Source of the DNA: Candidatus Fluviicola riflensis
GTDB taxonomy: Bacteria > Bacteroidota > Bacteroidia > Flavobacteriales_D > Crocinitomicaceae
Length of the DNA stretch: 64,000 nucleotides
Direction of reading: 5' to 3'
Assembly (NCBI GenBank): GCA_002243285.1
Contig: CP022585.1
Span: 248,001 to 312,000 of the forward strand
Part shown: positions 46,578 to 56,648 of the stretch, one piece after another
Numbering within the stretch: the stretch's first letter is position 1
How the letters are laid out: every line of letters starts with the position of its first letter
Position numbers and translations under genes: made by a program
Notes under the pieces: generated by a model
What the model saw: only the letters and a program-made list of their open reading frames with translations
What the model was told of the DNA's origin: nothing
Databases searched by the model: none

Positions 46578-47360
46578 ATGAATCTGACAAATAAAACGGC
46601 CCTTGTATGCGGGAGCACACAGGGAATTGGTAAAGCAGTTGCCATGGAGCTGGCCAACCTTGGAGCAACTATTGTATTGGTGGCGCGTAATGAAGAGAAA
46701 CTCAAAGCTGTTGCGCAGGAACTTCCGTGTAATCAGAATCAAAAACATCGGTATCTGGCCGCGGATTTTACAGATATAAATGCTCTAAAAAGTATTCTTG
46801 CAGCATTTGTCGATACCGGGAATAAAGTAGATATTCTGGTAAACAATACTGGTGGTCCGAAAGGTGGTCCTATCTTGGATGCCGATATTTCTGAATTCAT
46901 TGATACATTTAATCAGCACCTTGTTTGTAACCACCTGCTGGTTCAGGCCCTTGTGCCAGGTATGAAAGAACTTGGCGGAGGAAGGATCATCAATATTATT
47001 TCGACCAGCGTGAAACAACCACTTCCGAATCTGGGAGTTTCCAATACTATTCGTGGTGCCGTAGGAAACTGGAGTAAAACACTGGCTACCGAATTAGGGA
47101 AATTTAATATTACCGTTAATAACGTATTGCCGGGTGCTACCAATACCATTCGTTTGCAAAGTATAGCCGAAGCAAAATCAGGGAAAACGGGCGAATCTGT
47201 AGCCGATATTTTTGATGAAATGGCACATGAGTCTCCGATGAACCGTATTGCTCAACCCGAAGAAGTGGCCGCCGCTGTAGCGTTCCTTGCTTCTCCTGCA
47301 GCAAGTTATATCAACGGAATCAATATTCCAGTTGACGGGGGAAGAACAAAATCATTGTAA
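46578..47360 (+). CDS. Atypical short-chain dehydrogenase/reductase
   Basis: A 260-residue classical-size SDR. The NAD(P)-binding loop GSTQGIGKAVA is at about 10-20, the NNTGGPKGG segment replaces the common NNAG, and a Ser is present in IINIISTS. The usual YxxxK of the active site is replaced by SNTIR, as in a recognised atypical subgroup, so the normal tyrosine catalysis cannot operate. The C-terminal PVDGGRTKSL is typical. ATG at 46578, with an in-frame GTG at 46572 as alternative; the longer TTG frame from 46539 is rejected because it overlaps the -7 box. It is convergent with the next gene, separated by 8 bp. Confidence 0.88.
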   Translation: MNLTNKTALVCGSTQGIGKAVAMELANLGATIVLVARNEEKLKAVAQELPCNQNQKHRYLAADFTDINALKSILAAFVDTGNKVDILVNNTGGPKGGPILDADISEFIDTFNQHLVCNHLLVQALVPGMKELGGGRIINIISTSVKQPLPNLGVSNTIRGAVGNWSKTLATELGKFNITVNNVLPGATNTIRLQSIAEAKSGKTGESVADIFDEMAHESPMNRIAQPEEVAAAVAFLASPAASYINGINIPVDGGRTKSL

Positions 47361-47368
47361 AATAAAGA

Positions 47369-49750
47369 TTACCGGATCAGGATAACGTGGCCGTAAATCG
47401 TTTCCTCGATATTGGAACGGGTCACGTACGTAATCTTATAGGTATAAGTTCCATCCTGAGAGGAAAGTCCTTTGTACGTTCCATCCCAGCTAAAATCAAC
47501 AGCATCGGATGAATAAACGACTTCGCCCCAGCGATTGAAAATCCAGACTTCCAATTCGGAAATATTAATTGTGCTGGCATCAAATACATTGTTGAAACGA
47601 TTTCCATCCGGTGTGAATGCATTCGGAACATAAATCCAGTATTCTTCCAGAATTGTGATCGGTTTTGAAATGGTATCGGTACAACCCAATTCGTTTGTAG
47701 CGATGAGCGTTACCAAATAGGTTCCTGGATCTTCATATGTATTATTCGGATGTACAACTGTTGATTGCTCTCCGTCGCCAAATTCCCACTGATAAGAAAT
47801 CCCGCCTTGTGTTGTGTTTTGGAAAGTAATCGGCAAATCTTCAAACAGCGTGTGGCTGGAAATATTAAAATCAGCTATTGGCTTTACAACAGTAACTGAG
47901 GTAGAACCATTCACCGTAAACGTCTGGCACTCGTCTGAAACGATAACATTATAGGTCGTGGTTGTATTGGGAGCCACAGCTACAGATGAAGTTGTTTCTC
48001 CAGAATGAGGCCACAAATAATAATACTGGCCATATCCGCCGACAGCAGTCACGGTTAACGTTACAGGTTCATAAGGACAAATAGTTACTGCGGGTGACAT
48101 GGTTAATGTCAATGGCAGACTTGTAATCGTGTAATTAATAGTCACCGTTTCCGATTCGCCGCATTGATCCGTTACTAAAATGGTATAAGAAGTAGATGTT
48201 GAAGGAACCACTTCGGTGGTAGAATCGTTATCGAACGTAACACCGTCTGCATCTGTCCATACATACGTGAAATTTCCGGCGCCCCCCGATGGTGTAGCAA
48301 CCAATGTAGCGGGAACATAGGGACAGATTTCAACAATGTCAGGAGTTGTTGCAAGCGTCAATGGCTCATAAACAGGGACATCTACCGTTCCTGAGCCGGT
48401 TGCTGTTTCTCCCAGGCAATTGTCTGTTACTGAAACAGTATAGGTTTGCGAACTTGATGGTGACACAAAAATGGAACTGGTTGTTTCACCCGTACTCCAC
48501 AAATACGTATAAGGGCCTACACCTCCTGTTGCATTGGCAATTAATTCTACCGGCTGGCCCGGACACACTACATCAGAATTTTCAACTATAACCGCTACCG
48601 GTTGCAGGTCATTGATTTTTAAATTCACTTCCAGCGGATTGGAACCACCACAGGGATCAGGAACGTCAAAGATCATATCCAATGTTTCGATTCCTTCGGA
48701 TAAAGCATCCGAGAACGCATTCAACGTGAACTGAACGGTTGTTTGACCAGCGGCAAAAGTGACACTGTTCGGGATGTTGGTATAATCAACTCCTTCAGTG
48801 GCTGAACCGGTTACACTGATAGGAATAGTGAGCGGAACAGAAGAATTGTTTGCTCCGCGGGTAAGCGTAACAGTTGTTGTTACACATCCTTCCGCCATTG
48901 TTTCGCCATCGTTAAAGGCGTCGTATGACATGGCATAATCAACCGAAACCGGAACTTTTGATGTCAAACTATTTGCTTCCAGGAAAATTCCCGAATCGAG
49001 AATACCATCACCGGCATCTGCGATCGCGATCACCAAATGATATGTTTGTCCGCATTGAACGCGCGAAACAGCTTCCAATACCCGGGTAAAACCATCGTAC
49101 TGAATATACGTATTACTTCCGTTATAAGGACCGTTATTACCATCACCATTGTAAACGTAATATGCACAATTGGTACAAGGTCCTGAATTTCCAGGCCCGT
49201 TATTGACATTGTTAATTGCAACCGCGGCTCCATTTGGTAACCGGGCTATGTTTTGCAATCCGGAAATTCCGGGGCCAGAAATAAAGAAGGCAAAAACGTC
49301 ATTAAATGTTGAACCGACATATTCCGGATATTCTTCCGATCCGAAAACGTATTTGAAACGAACTGTATCTGAATAAGGAACAAAATCGAATTCTAAAATG
49401 GCTGTATTATAGGTTTGTGTTCCGCCGATGAGATTAGACAATTGGCTATATCCGCCCATGCCGTTATCGACACCCGAACCACTTGAGTTGTTTGGACCCT
49501 GTGGACCATCTCCGTTGTTGTAGATAGTACCAGTTGTCATCACAATTCCTTCTGTAATTCCGAGGTTGGTACCCGCAGCATTAAAATGCCCGATAGCGTT
49601 GGAAGTACCTGAATAGTTAATGTTTGAAACTGTAACACCCGGACCTAACAATACATTTTGGACCAGCGCACCAGGACTCATGGAACTGGTTGTCAGCTGC
49701 GACCAAACGCCTACAGGGAAAAAAAGGAATATGAAAAACCAACCTCTCAT
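47369..49750 (-). CDS. Choice-of-anchor L protein with Ig/PKD modules and T9SS type B sorting domain
   Basis: A 793-residue secreted protein, paralogue of the 24185-26413 product. The ATG at 49750 starts a signal peptide (MRGWFFIFLFFPVGVWSQ). Residues about 20-270 form the choice-of-anchor L domain (GALVQNVLLGPGVTVSNINY, FKYVFGSEEYPEYV, FNDVFAFFISGPG). A Calx-beta-like segment, three related Ig-like modules with CP..P..L.A...GG....Y.W pattern (about 405-650), a PKD domain (YQWEFGDGEQSTVVHPNNTY) and a gliding-motility-associated C-terminal domain (YVPNAFTPDGN, FNRWGEVVYSS, WDGTYKG) follow. Likely a T9SS-exported adhesin. Confidence 0.92.
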   Translation of the reverse strand: MRGWFFIFLFFPVGVWSQLTTSSMSPGALVQNVLLGPGVTVSNINYSGTSNAIGHFNAAGTNLGITEGIVMTTGTIYNNGDGPQGPNNSSGSGVDNGMGGYSQLSNLIGGTQTYNTAILEFDFVPYSDTVRFKYVFGSEEYPEYVGSTFNDVFAFFISGPGISGLQNIARLPNGAAVAINNVNNGPGNSGPCTNCAYYVYNGDGNNGPYNGSNTYIQYDGFTRVLEAVSRVQCGQTYHLVIAIADAGDGILDSGIFLEANSLTSKVPVSVDYAMSYDAFNDGETMAEGCVTTTVTLTRGANNSSVPLTIPISVTGSATEGVDYTNIPNSVTFAAGQTTVQFTLNAFSDALSEGIETLDMIFDVPDPCGGSNPLEVNLKINDLQPVAVIVENSDVVCPGQPVELIANATGGVGPYTYLWSTGETTSSIFVSPSSSQTYTVSVTDNCLGETATGSGTVDVPVYEPLTLATTPDIVEICPYVPATLVATPSGGAGNFTYVWTDADGVTFDNDSTTEVVPSTSTSYTILVTDQCGESETVTINYTITSLPLTLTMSPAVTICPYEPVTLTVTAVGGYGQYYYLWPHSGETTSSVAVAPNTTTTYNVIVSDECQTFTVNGSTSVTVVKPIADFNISSHTLFEDLPITFQNTTQGGISYQWEFGDGEQSTVVHPNNTYEDPGTYLVTLIATNELGCTDTISKPITILEEYWIYVPNAFTPDGNRFNNVFDASTINISELEVWIFNRWGEVVYSSDAVDFSWDGTYKGLSSQDGTYTYKITYVTRSNIEETIYGHVILIR

Positions 49751-49913
49751 AGTTCTTAAACGTAAAAAAAAGTGTTTCGTTGTCGCAACACTTACAAATA
49801 ATGAACCAATTTCGTGTTCTACTGATTCAACGGTAAAAATTAGCAAATAATTGGTAGTAATTAGCTCTGTAAACGGAAATTAACACAAATTGGTTACGAA
49901 CAGTTTTACAACA

Positions 49914-51620
49914 CTACCTGAATCGGATTGCTTTCGCCGGAGAAATACGGGTAATGACAATAGAAGGAATGAGTAATGCCAGTACGCAAATAACTAAGGT
50001 TAAGCCGTTTAAGAAAAGTAATTTGAACGGATCAAGGTAAATGGGAACCTGTGTGAGATAGTACACTTTTGCGTCCAGTTTCAGGATCCCGAATTGGATT
50101 TGTAACAAGCTCAAACCTATCCCGATGAGATTTCCCCAGATCATTCCTTTTAAGATCAATCTTCCACCCTGAACAACAAACAATTTTTGGATGGTCCAAT
50201 TGGTTGCTCCAATCGATTTCATGACACCTATAAAATTGGTTCGCACCAAAATCAATACAAGCAGAGCCGAACCCATATTGATGATTCCGATAATAAGCAT
50301 CAGGATCAGGATGATGGCCATGTTCAAATCCAGGAAACCAAGCCACACAAACAATTCGCTTTGGTGATCTTTAATGCTTTTCACTTCAAGCTGAGCTTGC
50401 GATTGATTGGTAAAATGAACTGTTTTTGAAAGCTTTTTCTTCATTTCATCAAGCTGGTTCCAATCTTCCACCATCAATTCATAGCTGCCAATGTAATGAT
50501 GCGAACTTCCTTTTCCGGGAACTGTATGAAATGTTAATGTTTTACTTCCCGCGTTCATGCTGAATTGATATCCTTCATCATCAAGGTAGGTGCGCGGCAA
50601 AATTCCGTCTTCCAACCGGTAACTGCATGGTGCGTAACGATCACCTGTCACTTTGATGTGCAGGTAAGCTGTATCGGGCATCGCAGTTTCTCCCAAAGGC
50701 GCATCCTCACTCCCGACGGGTTCATTTAGTTGTGACCAGTAATCAGCTGCAATAAGACGAATGGTGGTGTCTTTGACGGGACAAAAATTAAAACCCTGGT
50801 ATTGTTCGAAACCTTTTCCCCAATCATAACGATGGTTTCCGTTTCCGCCGGTGACATCTCCGCGGATAATGATTTCACCGCTTGCCAGCGTATCGTCAAT
50901 TGAAATGGAAGCTTGAATTCCCCAATCATTGAGTTTTTGAACCTGCCGGAGATTGCAGAAGATGATTTCTTTATCAAAATCTTCCAGGCCGGTTTCATAA
51001 ATACCAACAATCTTGAAATTGCGTAAAATAGGTTGTTGTTTGACGAAATATGCTTTTGCCGTATCCCCTAATTTATAATGTAAATCATTGCAAATCCGTT
51101 TGGAAATAAGAATTTCTTCCGAGTCAGAGTTGCTGAAATCGGGAAGACGCCCCGACTTCAAATGGGCTTTCATAAAAGTCCAGTCATATTGCTGATTAAC
51201 ACCTTTTAGCACAACGCCTAAAATTTCGCGCTGATCTTTGGCCGACACAGATTGGAACAAAGCGGGCTTGTAAGCAACAGGCTGAATATGAGTTACACCC
51301 TTTGCGGAACTGACCATGTCTGTAAAAGAAGTATTAATGCGAAGCGGCGAACTTTCGTACAAAGAACCTTCCCCACGATTTTGAATGGAAATATGCGATC
51401 CAAAACCTATAACTTTGTGGCGCACTTCTTGCTGGAAACCATCGACAACGGCTATTGTGATAATATTTACTATCATTGCAAGCGCAATACTGATAGTAGC
51501 TATACGCGTTATAGGTCGTGCGACTTTTTTACCCTTATCCGCCTGATTAGCCGGATCAACAACATGCTGTTTTTGAAGCTTACGAGCAATGAAAAATGTA
51601 AATTTCCACGAACCATTCAT
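49914..51620 (-). CDS. FtsX-type ABC transporter permease, LolC/LolE-like
   Basis: Inner-membrane permease of the MacB/LolCE family, probably part of lipoprotein release. The 568-residue protein has one N-terminal helix (about 40-60, ATISIALAMIVNIITIAVVDG in part), a long periplasmic domain (about 62-420) and three C-terminal helices (about 428-460, 480-500 and 530-555) with the FtsX signature ...VLILVRTNFIGVMKSIGATN. Typical LolC/E proteins are near 400 residues, so the periplasmic part carries roughly 150 extra residues (about 240-390). No ATPase gene is adjacent. ATG start at 51620, preceded by TACTTTCG. Confidence 0.88.
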   Translation of the reverse strand: MNGSWKFTFFIARKLQKQHVVDPANQADKGKKVARPITRIATISIALAMIVNIITIAVVDGFQQEVRHKVIGFGSHISIQNRGEGSLYESSPLRINTSFTDMVSSAKGVTHIQPVAYKPALFQSVSAKDQREILGVVLKGVNQQYDWTFMKAHLKSGRLPDFSNSDSEEILISKRICNDLHYKLGDTAKAYFVKQQPILRNFKIVGIYETGLEDFDKEIIFCNLRQVQKLNDWGIQASISIDDTLASGEIIIRGDVTGGNGNHRYDWGKGFEQYQGFNFCPVKDTTIRLIAADYWSQLNEPVGSEDAPLGETAMPDTAYLHIKVTGDRYAPCSYRLEDGILPRTYLDDEGYQFSMNAGSKTLTFHTVPGKGSSHHYIGSYELMVEDWNQLDEMKKKLSKTVHFTNQSQAQLEVKSIKDHQSELFVWLGFLDLNMAIILILMLIIGIINMGSALLVLILVRTNFIGVMKSIGATNWTIQKLFVVQGGRLILKGMIWGNLIGIGLSLLQIQFGILKLDAKVYYLTQVPIYLDPFKLLFLNGLTLVICVLALLIPSIVITRISPAKAIRFR

Positions 51621-52899
51621 ACTGGCACGAAAGTACGGAAAGCTTTTGTGCCTGAAAAGCCTTTTGGTGCTTTTCCTTGCGAGTTGTGGATCGCATAGGG
51701 TGACCGAGGAAAAAAACGAGATTCCGATTCAGTTTGAAGAGCAGATTATTCACTCCGACGAGGAAGAAATCCGTGAACAGGAAGTGAACCGTGCTAAAAT
51801 GCCGGATCTTCAGCTGGGGAATGAGCGCATGCCCTTGTACCTGGATTCGCTTCGTGGAAGAAGGGTGGCTATCATTGCCAATCAATCATCATTGGTAGGT
51901 GATCGCCATTTGGTAGATACATTACTTTCGCTGGGAATTCAAATTCAAAAAGTATTTGCGCCCGAACATGGGTTCCGCGGAACAGCTGACGCAGGTGAAA
52001 AAATCTGGAGCCATACAGATCCAGTGACCGGTTTGCCAATTGTTTCGCTTTACGGCCACAATAAAAAACCGCGTGCCGACCAGTTGTGGGATGTAGACGT
52101 GGTGTTATTTGATATTCAGGATGTTGGAGTTCGGTTTTATACCTACATTTCGACCTTGCATTATGTGATGGAGGCGTGTGCAGAAAATAAAAAACCGCTG
52201 ATCGTTCTGGATCGTCCGAACCCGAATGCACATTATGTAGACGGTCCTATCCGCGAGCCGGAACACACTTCTTTTATCGGAATGCATCCGGTTCCTATTG
52301 TATACGGAATGACAATCGGGGAATATGCCCTGATGGTCAACGGTGAATTTTGGTTGCACAATGATGTGGTTTGTCAGCTTTACATTGTTCCGTGCAAAAA
52401 TTACAAGCACAAAATGAAGTACGAGATTCCGATTGCGCCTTCACCGAACCTGAAGTCTGATCTGGCGATTACCTTGTATCCGAGTTTGTGCTTTTTTGAG
52501 GCAACAACCGTGAGCATAGGAAGAGGAACCGAAAGGCCGTTTGAAATGTACGGGCATCCGTTGTTTAGAAAAACGGATTATTCGTTTACGCCTGTTCCTA
52601 CTTCAGGGGCGAAGCAACCACTTTGGGAAAACAGGTTGTGCAATGGTTACGATTTGGCGGCTATTCAGCGTAAACGCGCTTATGAAATCAATCTTTCCTG
52701 GTTACTGAATGCGCGTGATCAGCTAGGTGACAGTCTTCGTTTTATTGATCAGAAGAATTTCTTCGACCGGTTGGCTGGAACTTCACAATTGCGAAAACAA
52801 TTAGCCGAAGGATTGAATGCGCAAGACATTAAAGCTACCTGGAAGCCCGGCCTGGATCAATTCCAGCTGGTACGTAAGAAATATTTGATTTACGATTGA
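51589..52899 (+). CDS. NamZ-like (DUF1343) lipoprotein, putative exo-beta-N-acetylmuramidase
   Basis: Likely cleaves terminal N-acetylmuramic acid from peptidoglycan fragments during cell-wall recycling. The 436-residue protein matches the DUF1343/NamZ family by length and motifs: [49 protein letters not shown] and [16 protein letters not shown]. The N-terminus is a lipoprotein signal (lipobox LASC). The start is uncertain: ATG 51589 overlaps the divergent permease gene by 32 bp, while an in-frame TTG at 51646 would avoid the overlap and still keep the lipobox. The stop overlaps the convergent purE stop by 10 bp. Confidence 0.9.
   Translation: MKNVNFHEPFILARKYGKLLCLKSLLVLFLASCGSHRVTEEKNEIPIQFEEQIIHSDEEEIREQEVNRAKMPDLQLGNERMPLYLDSLRGRRVAIIANQSSLVGDRHLVDTLLSLGIQIQKVFAPEHGFRGTADAGEKIWSHTDPVTGLPIVSLYGHNKKPRADQLWDVDVVLFDIQDVGVRFYTYISTLHYVMEACAENKKPLIVLDRPNPNAHYVDGPIREPEHTSFIGMHPVPIVYGMTIGEYALMVNGEFWLHNDVVCQLYIVPCKNYKHKMKYEIPIAPSPNLKSDLAITLYPSLCFFEATTVSIGRGTERPFEMYGHPLFRKTDYSFTPVPTSGAKQPLWENRLCNGYDLAAIQRKRAYEINLSWLLNARDQLGDSLRFIDQKNFFDRLAGTSQLRKQLAEGLNAQDIKATWKPGLDQFQLVRKKYLIYD
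51628..51635 (-). promoter_or_regulatory. -7-like box (TACTTTCG) of the permease gene
   Basis: A one-base variant of TAnnTTTG on the minus strand, seven bases before the permease ATG at 51620. It lies inside the 5' part of the divergent NamZ-like frame. Confidence 0.4.
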
Positions 52900-53375
52900 G
52901 ACTCGACTTTTCGGGCGCCTTCCAACACCGTTTCTTTCATTGTTTCCATGTAATCACTCAATTTTTTAAGTAAAACAGGATCTGAGGTTCCTAGTATTTT
53001 GGCAGCCAGAATTCCAGCGTTTTTCGCTCCGTTAATGGCAACGGTTGCTACCGGAATTCCATTCGGCATTTGAACGATCGACAATAAACTGTCCCATCCG
53101 TCAATGGAATTGCTTGATTTGATCGGCACTCCTATAACGGGAAGTGGTGTAAGTGAAGCTGTCATACCTGGTAAATGTGCAGCTCCGCCGGCTCCGGCGA
53201 TAATCACTTTTAATCCACGGTCGGCTGCAGAGCGTGCGTACTCAAACATGCGCTCAGGTGTTCGGTGAGCAGAGACGATTGTCAATTCGTAAGCAATCCC
53301 GAATTCCTTGAGAAAATTAGCTGCTTCCTGCATAATTGGCAGATCCGAAGTGCTGCCCATAATGATTCCTACCAT
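52890..53375 (-). CDS. purE: N5-carboxyaminoimidazole ribonucleotide mutase
   Basis: Converts N5-CAIR to CAIR in purine synthesis, after PurK. The 161-residue class I PurE has all core motifs: [21 protein letters not shown] and [11 protein letters not shown], and [16 protein letters not shown] set the start at the ATG at 53375; the frame goes back to 53480 but those residues are not part of the family and the TACCTTTG promoter box lies within them. Its partner purK is 9 kb away in this window on the opposite strand. Confidence 0.96.
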   Translation of the reverse strand: MVGIIMGSTSDLPIMQEAANFLKEFGIAYELTIVSAHRTPERMFEYARSAADRGLKVIIAGAGGAAHLPGMTASLTPLPVIGVPIKSSNSIDGWDSLLSIVQMPNGIPVATVAINGAKNAGILAAKILGTSDPVLLKKLSDYMETMKETVLEGARKVESQS

Positions 53376-53391
53376 GAGTGATTCTTTTGCG

Positions 53392-53399
53392 CAAAGGTA
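53392..53399 (-). promoter_or_regulatory. TAnnTTTG -7 box of purE
   Basis: The minus strand reads TACCTTTG, an exact match, ending 16 nt before the purE ATG at 53375. It supports the short start of purE. Confidence 0.6.
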
Positions 53400-53489
53400 G
53401 TATTTTGTACGAATTCGGATTCTGAAAGCGGATTGTGTTGAAAGTACGCGGTTGATGACCGAAGGAAACCATTTTTCCATTATATCTTG

Positions 53490-53497
53490 TATTTTTG
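53490..53497 (+). promoter_or_regulatory. TAnnTTTG -7 box of the HYR-domain protein gene
   Basis: TATTTTTG is an exact match and ends 20 nt before the ATG at 53518. It lies divergently from the purE promoter box, about 90 bp away. Confidence 0.55.
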
Positions 53498-53517
53498 CGC
53501 CTCACAACAGCTTGCAT

Positions 53518-56500
53518 ATGAAACTATTGTTTTCAGTATTGACTACTTTACTGTGTTTTTCAACCTTCATTCCTATTGCGGTAAACGCTCAGTCTACGAT
53601 GTTTTCGGAGAACTTTGAAGGATTTAACACCTGGCAAATTTCAGGACCCTCCACTCCAAACACTTGGATTGTCAACACCTGCGCCGGAAACGGGATCGCT
53701 CAACCAGGAACTTTTGCTGCTTATATCAGTTCAGGAGGAGTAATTGCAGGCTGCGGGCCAACAGGAACGGAACACTACGGATATGTAGATGCAGCCTCCG
53801 GTTCACAAGCAGTTGTATTGTACAAAACGGTTAATAACACGTGTTTTTCTTCGCTGGAAGTAACCGCAGATATCATGATCGACGGAGTGGCAGCTCAGGA
53901 TTTCCTGGAAGTTGTGTATAGCACTGATAACGGAGCCAGTTGGATTGCGGTTTCTGCGCAAATTTTCGGAGTATCAGCTTGGCAAACACTCAATTATACG
54001 CTCCCGGGAGCACTTGACAATACAAGTTTTTGGCTCGGATTCCGGTTTACGTATGATAACGCCACAGTTACGGGTTTTCCTGCCGCTATAGATAATGTGG
54101 TATTGGAAGGAATCACTGCCGATGTCACGAATCCAACTGCTGTTTGTCCGGCCAGTTTTAATATCTACGCTAATGCTTCTTGTGAAGCAATCGTTCCTGA
54201 TTTACCGCCATCGGTAACGAAAAGTGATAACTGTACGGCAGTCATGGATTTGATCGTGACACAATCACCTGCTATCGGAAGCACACTTACAGCTGATGCC
54301 ATGGCAACAGTAACAGTAACTGATCAGGCCGGAAATTTCACAACATGTAATACCAATTTTGTGTTCCTTGACACAATTCAGCCAATCATTGTTTGTCCGG
54401 CAGATCAAACTGTTCCCGCAAATGCAAGTTGTTTGTATACATTACCTGATTTCTTACCAAGTGCTTCGGCCACGGATAACTGTACAGCTTCCGGTTCGTT
54501 GATTTATGATCAGCTTCCGGTTGTTGGAACAGACCTGGTGCTTGGAGTGCATACGATTGATCTTTCTGCCCGTGATGATGCTGGTAATACAGGCACTTGT
54601 TCGTTTCTGCTGACTGTGGTAGATTCTACTCCGCCAACAGTAAATTGCCCGGTGTATTATACCGTTCCTGCCAATGCCTTGTGTATAGCGCATGTTGGTG
54701 ATTTGACTGCTGCGGCTACTGTTTCGGATAACTGTACTACAGTAAGTGCGCTGTTTTCGTTTAGCCAGGTTCCAGCTGCAATTCAAACATTCTCAGACAC
54801 CATGCAGGCGACTATTTATGTAACAGATGCCGCTGGGAACATCGGTTCATGTATATTAAACCTTGTTGCTGCCGATACAGTAGCTCCGGTTGTAACCTGC
54901 TTGTCAGATACAACGGTTTTCACTACCAATCCGTGTAATTATTTCATTCCGAATTTAGCAGCGGCCTACGATGCAACAGATGGTTGTACACCTTCCAATG
55001 ATTTAACTTTTTCGCAAAGTCCGCTACAAGGCAGTGCATCTTCAGGATTAACGGTAGTAACTACGACAATCACCGATGCGTTCGGCAACTCATCGGTTTG
55101 CTACACAAATGTACATCCGGTTGATGTCAGCGCTCCGGCAATCACATGTCCGGCGAATCAAAATGTCAACAACGGAATCAATTGCAATTTCGTCTTGCCC
55201 GATTATACCGGCCTGGCTCTTGTAACCGACAATTGCCCGAATTACACCCTTGTACAATCTCCTGCTCCTGCAACGGTTGTAAGTTCGGGGGATAATACGG
55301 TAACACTTACGGTAACGGATGCAGGCGGAAATGAAACTACGTGTTCTTTCCAGGTTGCCGTTTATGAATCAGTGATGCCTTCGATTGTTTGTCCAGGCAA
55401 CATTCAAAGCTGCGATGTAGTAGTAAGTTATTTACAACCCGACGGCACCGATAACTGTTTGTACCAGATCGTTCAGACTGATAATTCAGGATTGACTTCC
55501 GGTGATACATTCCCGGAAGGAATCACCACCCAGAGTTATGAAATTGTTGATTCATCGGGAAATATCGCTACTTGTAGCTTTACGGTAGAAGTGCTTGAAA
55601 TTCCTGATCCAGCTGTGATCGAAATCGATACAATTGAACTGTGTAATCAATTTACGAGTCCGGTAAGTGCCGATCCGATTTCGAACGGAACCGGTGTTTG
55701 GAGCGTTATTCAGGGAACAGGAACATTTGGAAACCCTTCTTCTAATTCGACAACAGTAAATGGATTGGCTATCGGAACCAACAAATTGATGTGGTCGGTA
55801 AGTAGTCCTTCTTGTGGAACCAAACGCGATACACTTGTGGTAATCGTTTGGCCATTACCTTCCGTTGCCAACGTGCAGGACACTTTATTGGCTTGTTCGG
55901 TGGTAGGTTTATTTGTGAACGGGAACGTACCGCAATTCGGCACCGGAACCTGGACAAACAATTCGGGCATTATTTTCGATGATGAGAATGCACCGGTAAC
56001 TTTGGTGTCTAATCTGAACGGTGGAAATCACGCACTGATTTGGACGATCAGCAGCGGAACTTGTCCGAACAATTCGGATACCATGATTTTAGTGAGTCCG
56101 AATATGGCCGATGCTAATTTCCCGGATACGACCTTGTGCATTGCCGATTTCCCATTCACGCTAAACGGAAGCACTCCGGCTGCTGAGCAGGATCCTATCT
56201 GGAGTGTAATGTCGGGCGAAGCGGAGTTCTCGAATAATTATGCCAGTCAAACGAATTTACTTTCTGCCTCGGTAGGAACGGTTTCTATTCTTTACTGGCT
56301 CAACCATCCGATTTGCGGTTATACGAAAGACACCGTTACATTGGTTGTTATGGATTGTGATGAGTTGATCACGAATATTCCGACACTGTTTACGCCCAAT
56401 GCAGACGGCAAAAACGACGTGTTTGAAATTCCGAACCTGGGAGTAAATTATCCCGGTTGTGTGGTGACGATTTACAATCGTTGGGGCGGATTGATCTTTG

Positions 56501-56637
56501 AAGCGGAAGGTTACCAGCTTCCGTGGGATGGAACGTACAAAGGAGAAGAGGTGCCAATGGGAACTTATTTCTACCACATCGAACTCAACGATGAAGAAGC
56601 GAAAGAAGTAGAAGGTTCAATCAGTATTATCCGATAA
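53518..56637 (+). CDS. HYR-domain surface protein with T9SS type B sorting domain
   Basis: A 1039-residue secreted protein. The ATG at 53518 starts the signal peptide (MKLLFSVLTTLLCFSTFIPI..., ending NAQ); the longer frame from 53452 overlaps the promoter box. An N-terminal jelly-roll-like domain (about 28-200) is followed by about six HYR-like immunoglobulin domains of about 85 residues, each with CP.......A.C...., SDNCT and VTD..GN...C motifs (about 205-700), then Ig-like modules and a gliding-motility-associated C-terminal domain (LFTPNADGKNDVFEI, YNRWGGLIFEAEG, WDGTYKGEEVPMGTYFY). It is followed after 11 nt by a PorP/SprF gene, so the pair is probably a cargo with its outer-membrane partner. 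Confidence 0.93.
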   Translation: MKLLFSVLTTLLCFSTFIPIAVNAQSTMFSENFEGFNTWQISGPSTPNTWIVNTCAGNGIAQPGTFAAYISSGGVIAGCGPTGTEHYGYVDAASGSQAVVLYKTVNNTCFSSLEVTADIMIDGVAAQDFLEVVYSTDNGASWIAVSAQIFGVSAWQTLNYTLPGALDNTSFWLGFRFTYDNATVTGFPAAIDNVVLEGITADVTNPTAVCPASFNIYANASCEAIVPDLPPSVTKSDNCTAVMDLIVTQSPAIGSTLTADAMATVTVTDQAGNFTTCNTNFVFLDTIQPIIVCPADQTVPANASCLYTLPDFLPSASATDNCTASGSLIYDQLPVVGTDLVLGVHTIDLSARDDAGNTGTCSFLLTVVDSTPPTVNCPVYYTVPANALCIAHVGDLTAAATVSDNCTTVSALFSFSQVPAAIQTFSDTMQATIYVTDAAGNIGSCILNLVAADTVAPVVTCLSDTTVFTTNPCNYFIPNLAAAYDATDGCTPSNDLTFSQSPLQGSASSGLTVVTTTITDAFGNSSVCYTNVHPVDVSAPAITCPANQNVNNGINCNFVLPDYTGLALVTDNCPNYTLVQSPAPATVVSSGDNTVTLTVTDAGGNETTCSFQVAVYESVMPSIVCPGNIQSCDVVVSYLQPDGTDNCLYQIVQTDNSGLTSGDTFPEGITTQSYEIVDSSGNIATCSFTVEVLEIPDPAVIEIDTIELCNQFTSPVSADPISNGTGVWSVIQGTGTFGNPSSNSTTVNGLAIGTNKLMWSVSSPSCGTKRDTLVVIVWPLPSVANVQDTLLACSVVGLFVNGNVPQFGTGTWTNNSGIIFDDENAPVTLVSNLNGGNHALIWTISSGTCPNNSDTMILVSPNMADANFPDTTLCIADFPFTLNGSTPAAEQDPIWSVMSGEAEFSNNYASQTNLLSASVGTVSILYWLNHPICGYTKDTVTLVVMDCDELITNIPTLFTPNADGKNDVFEIPNLGVNYPGCVVTIYNRWGGLIFEAEGYQLPWDGTYKGEEVPMGTYFYHIELNDEEAKEVEGSISIIR

Positions 56638-56648
56638 AACAGCGAAGC

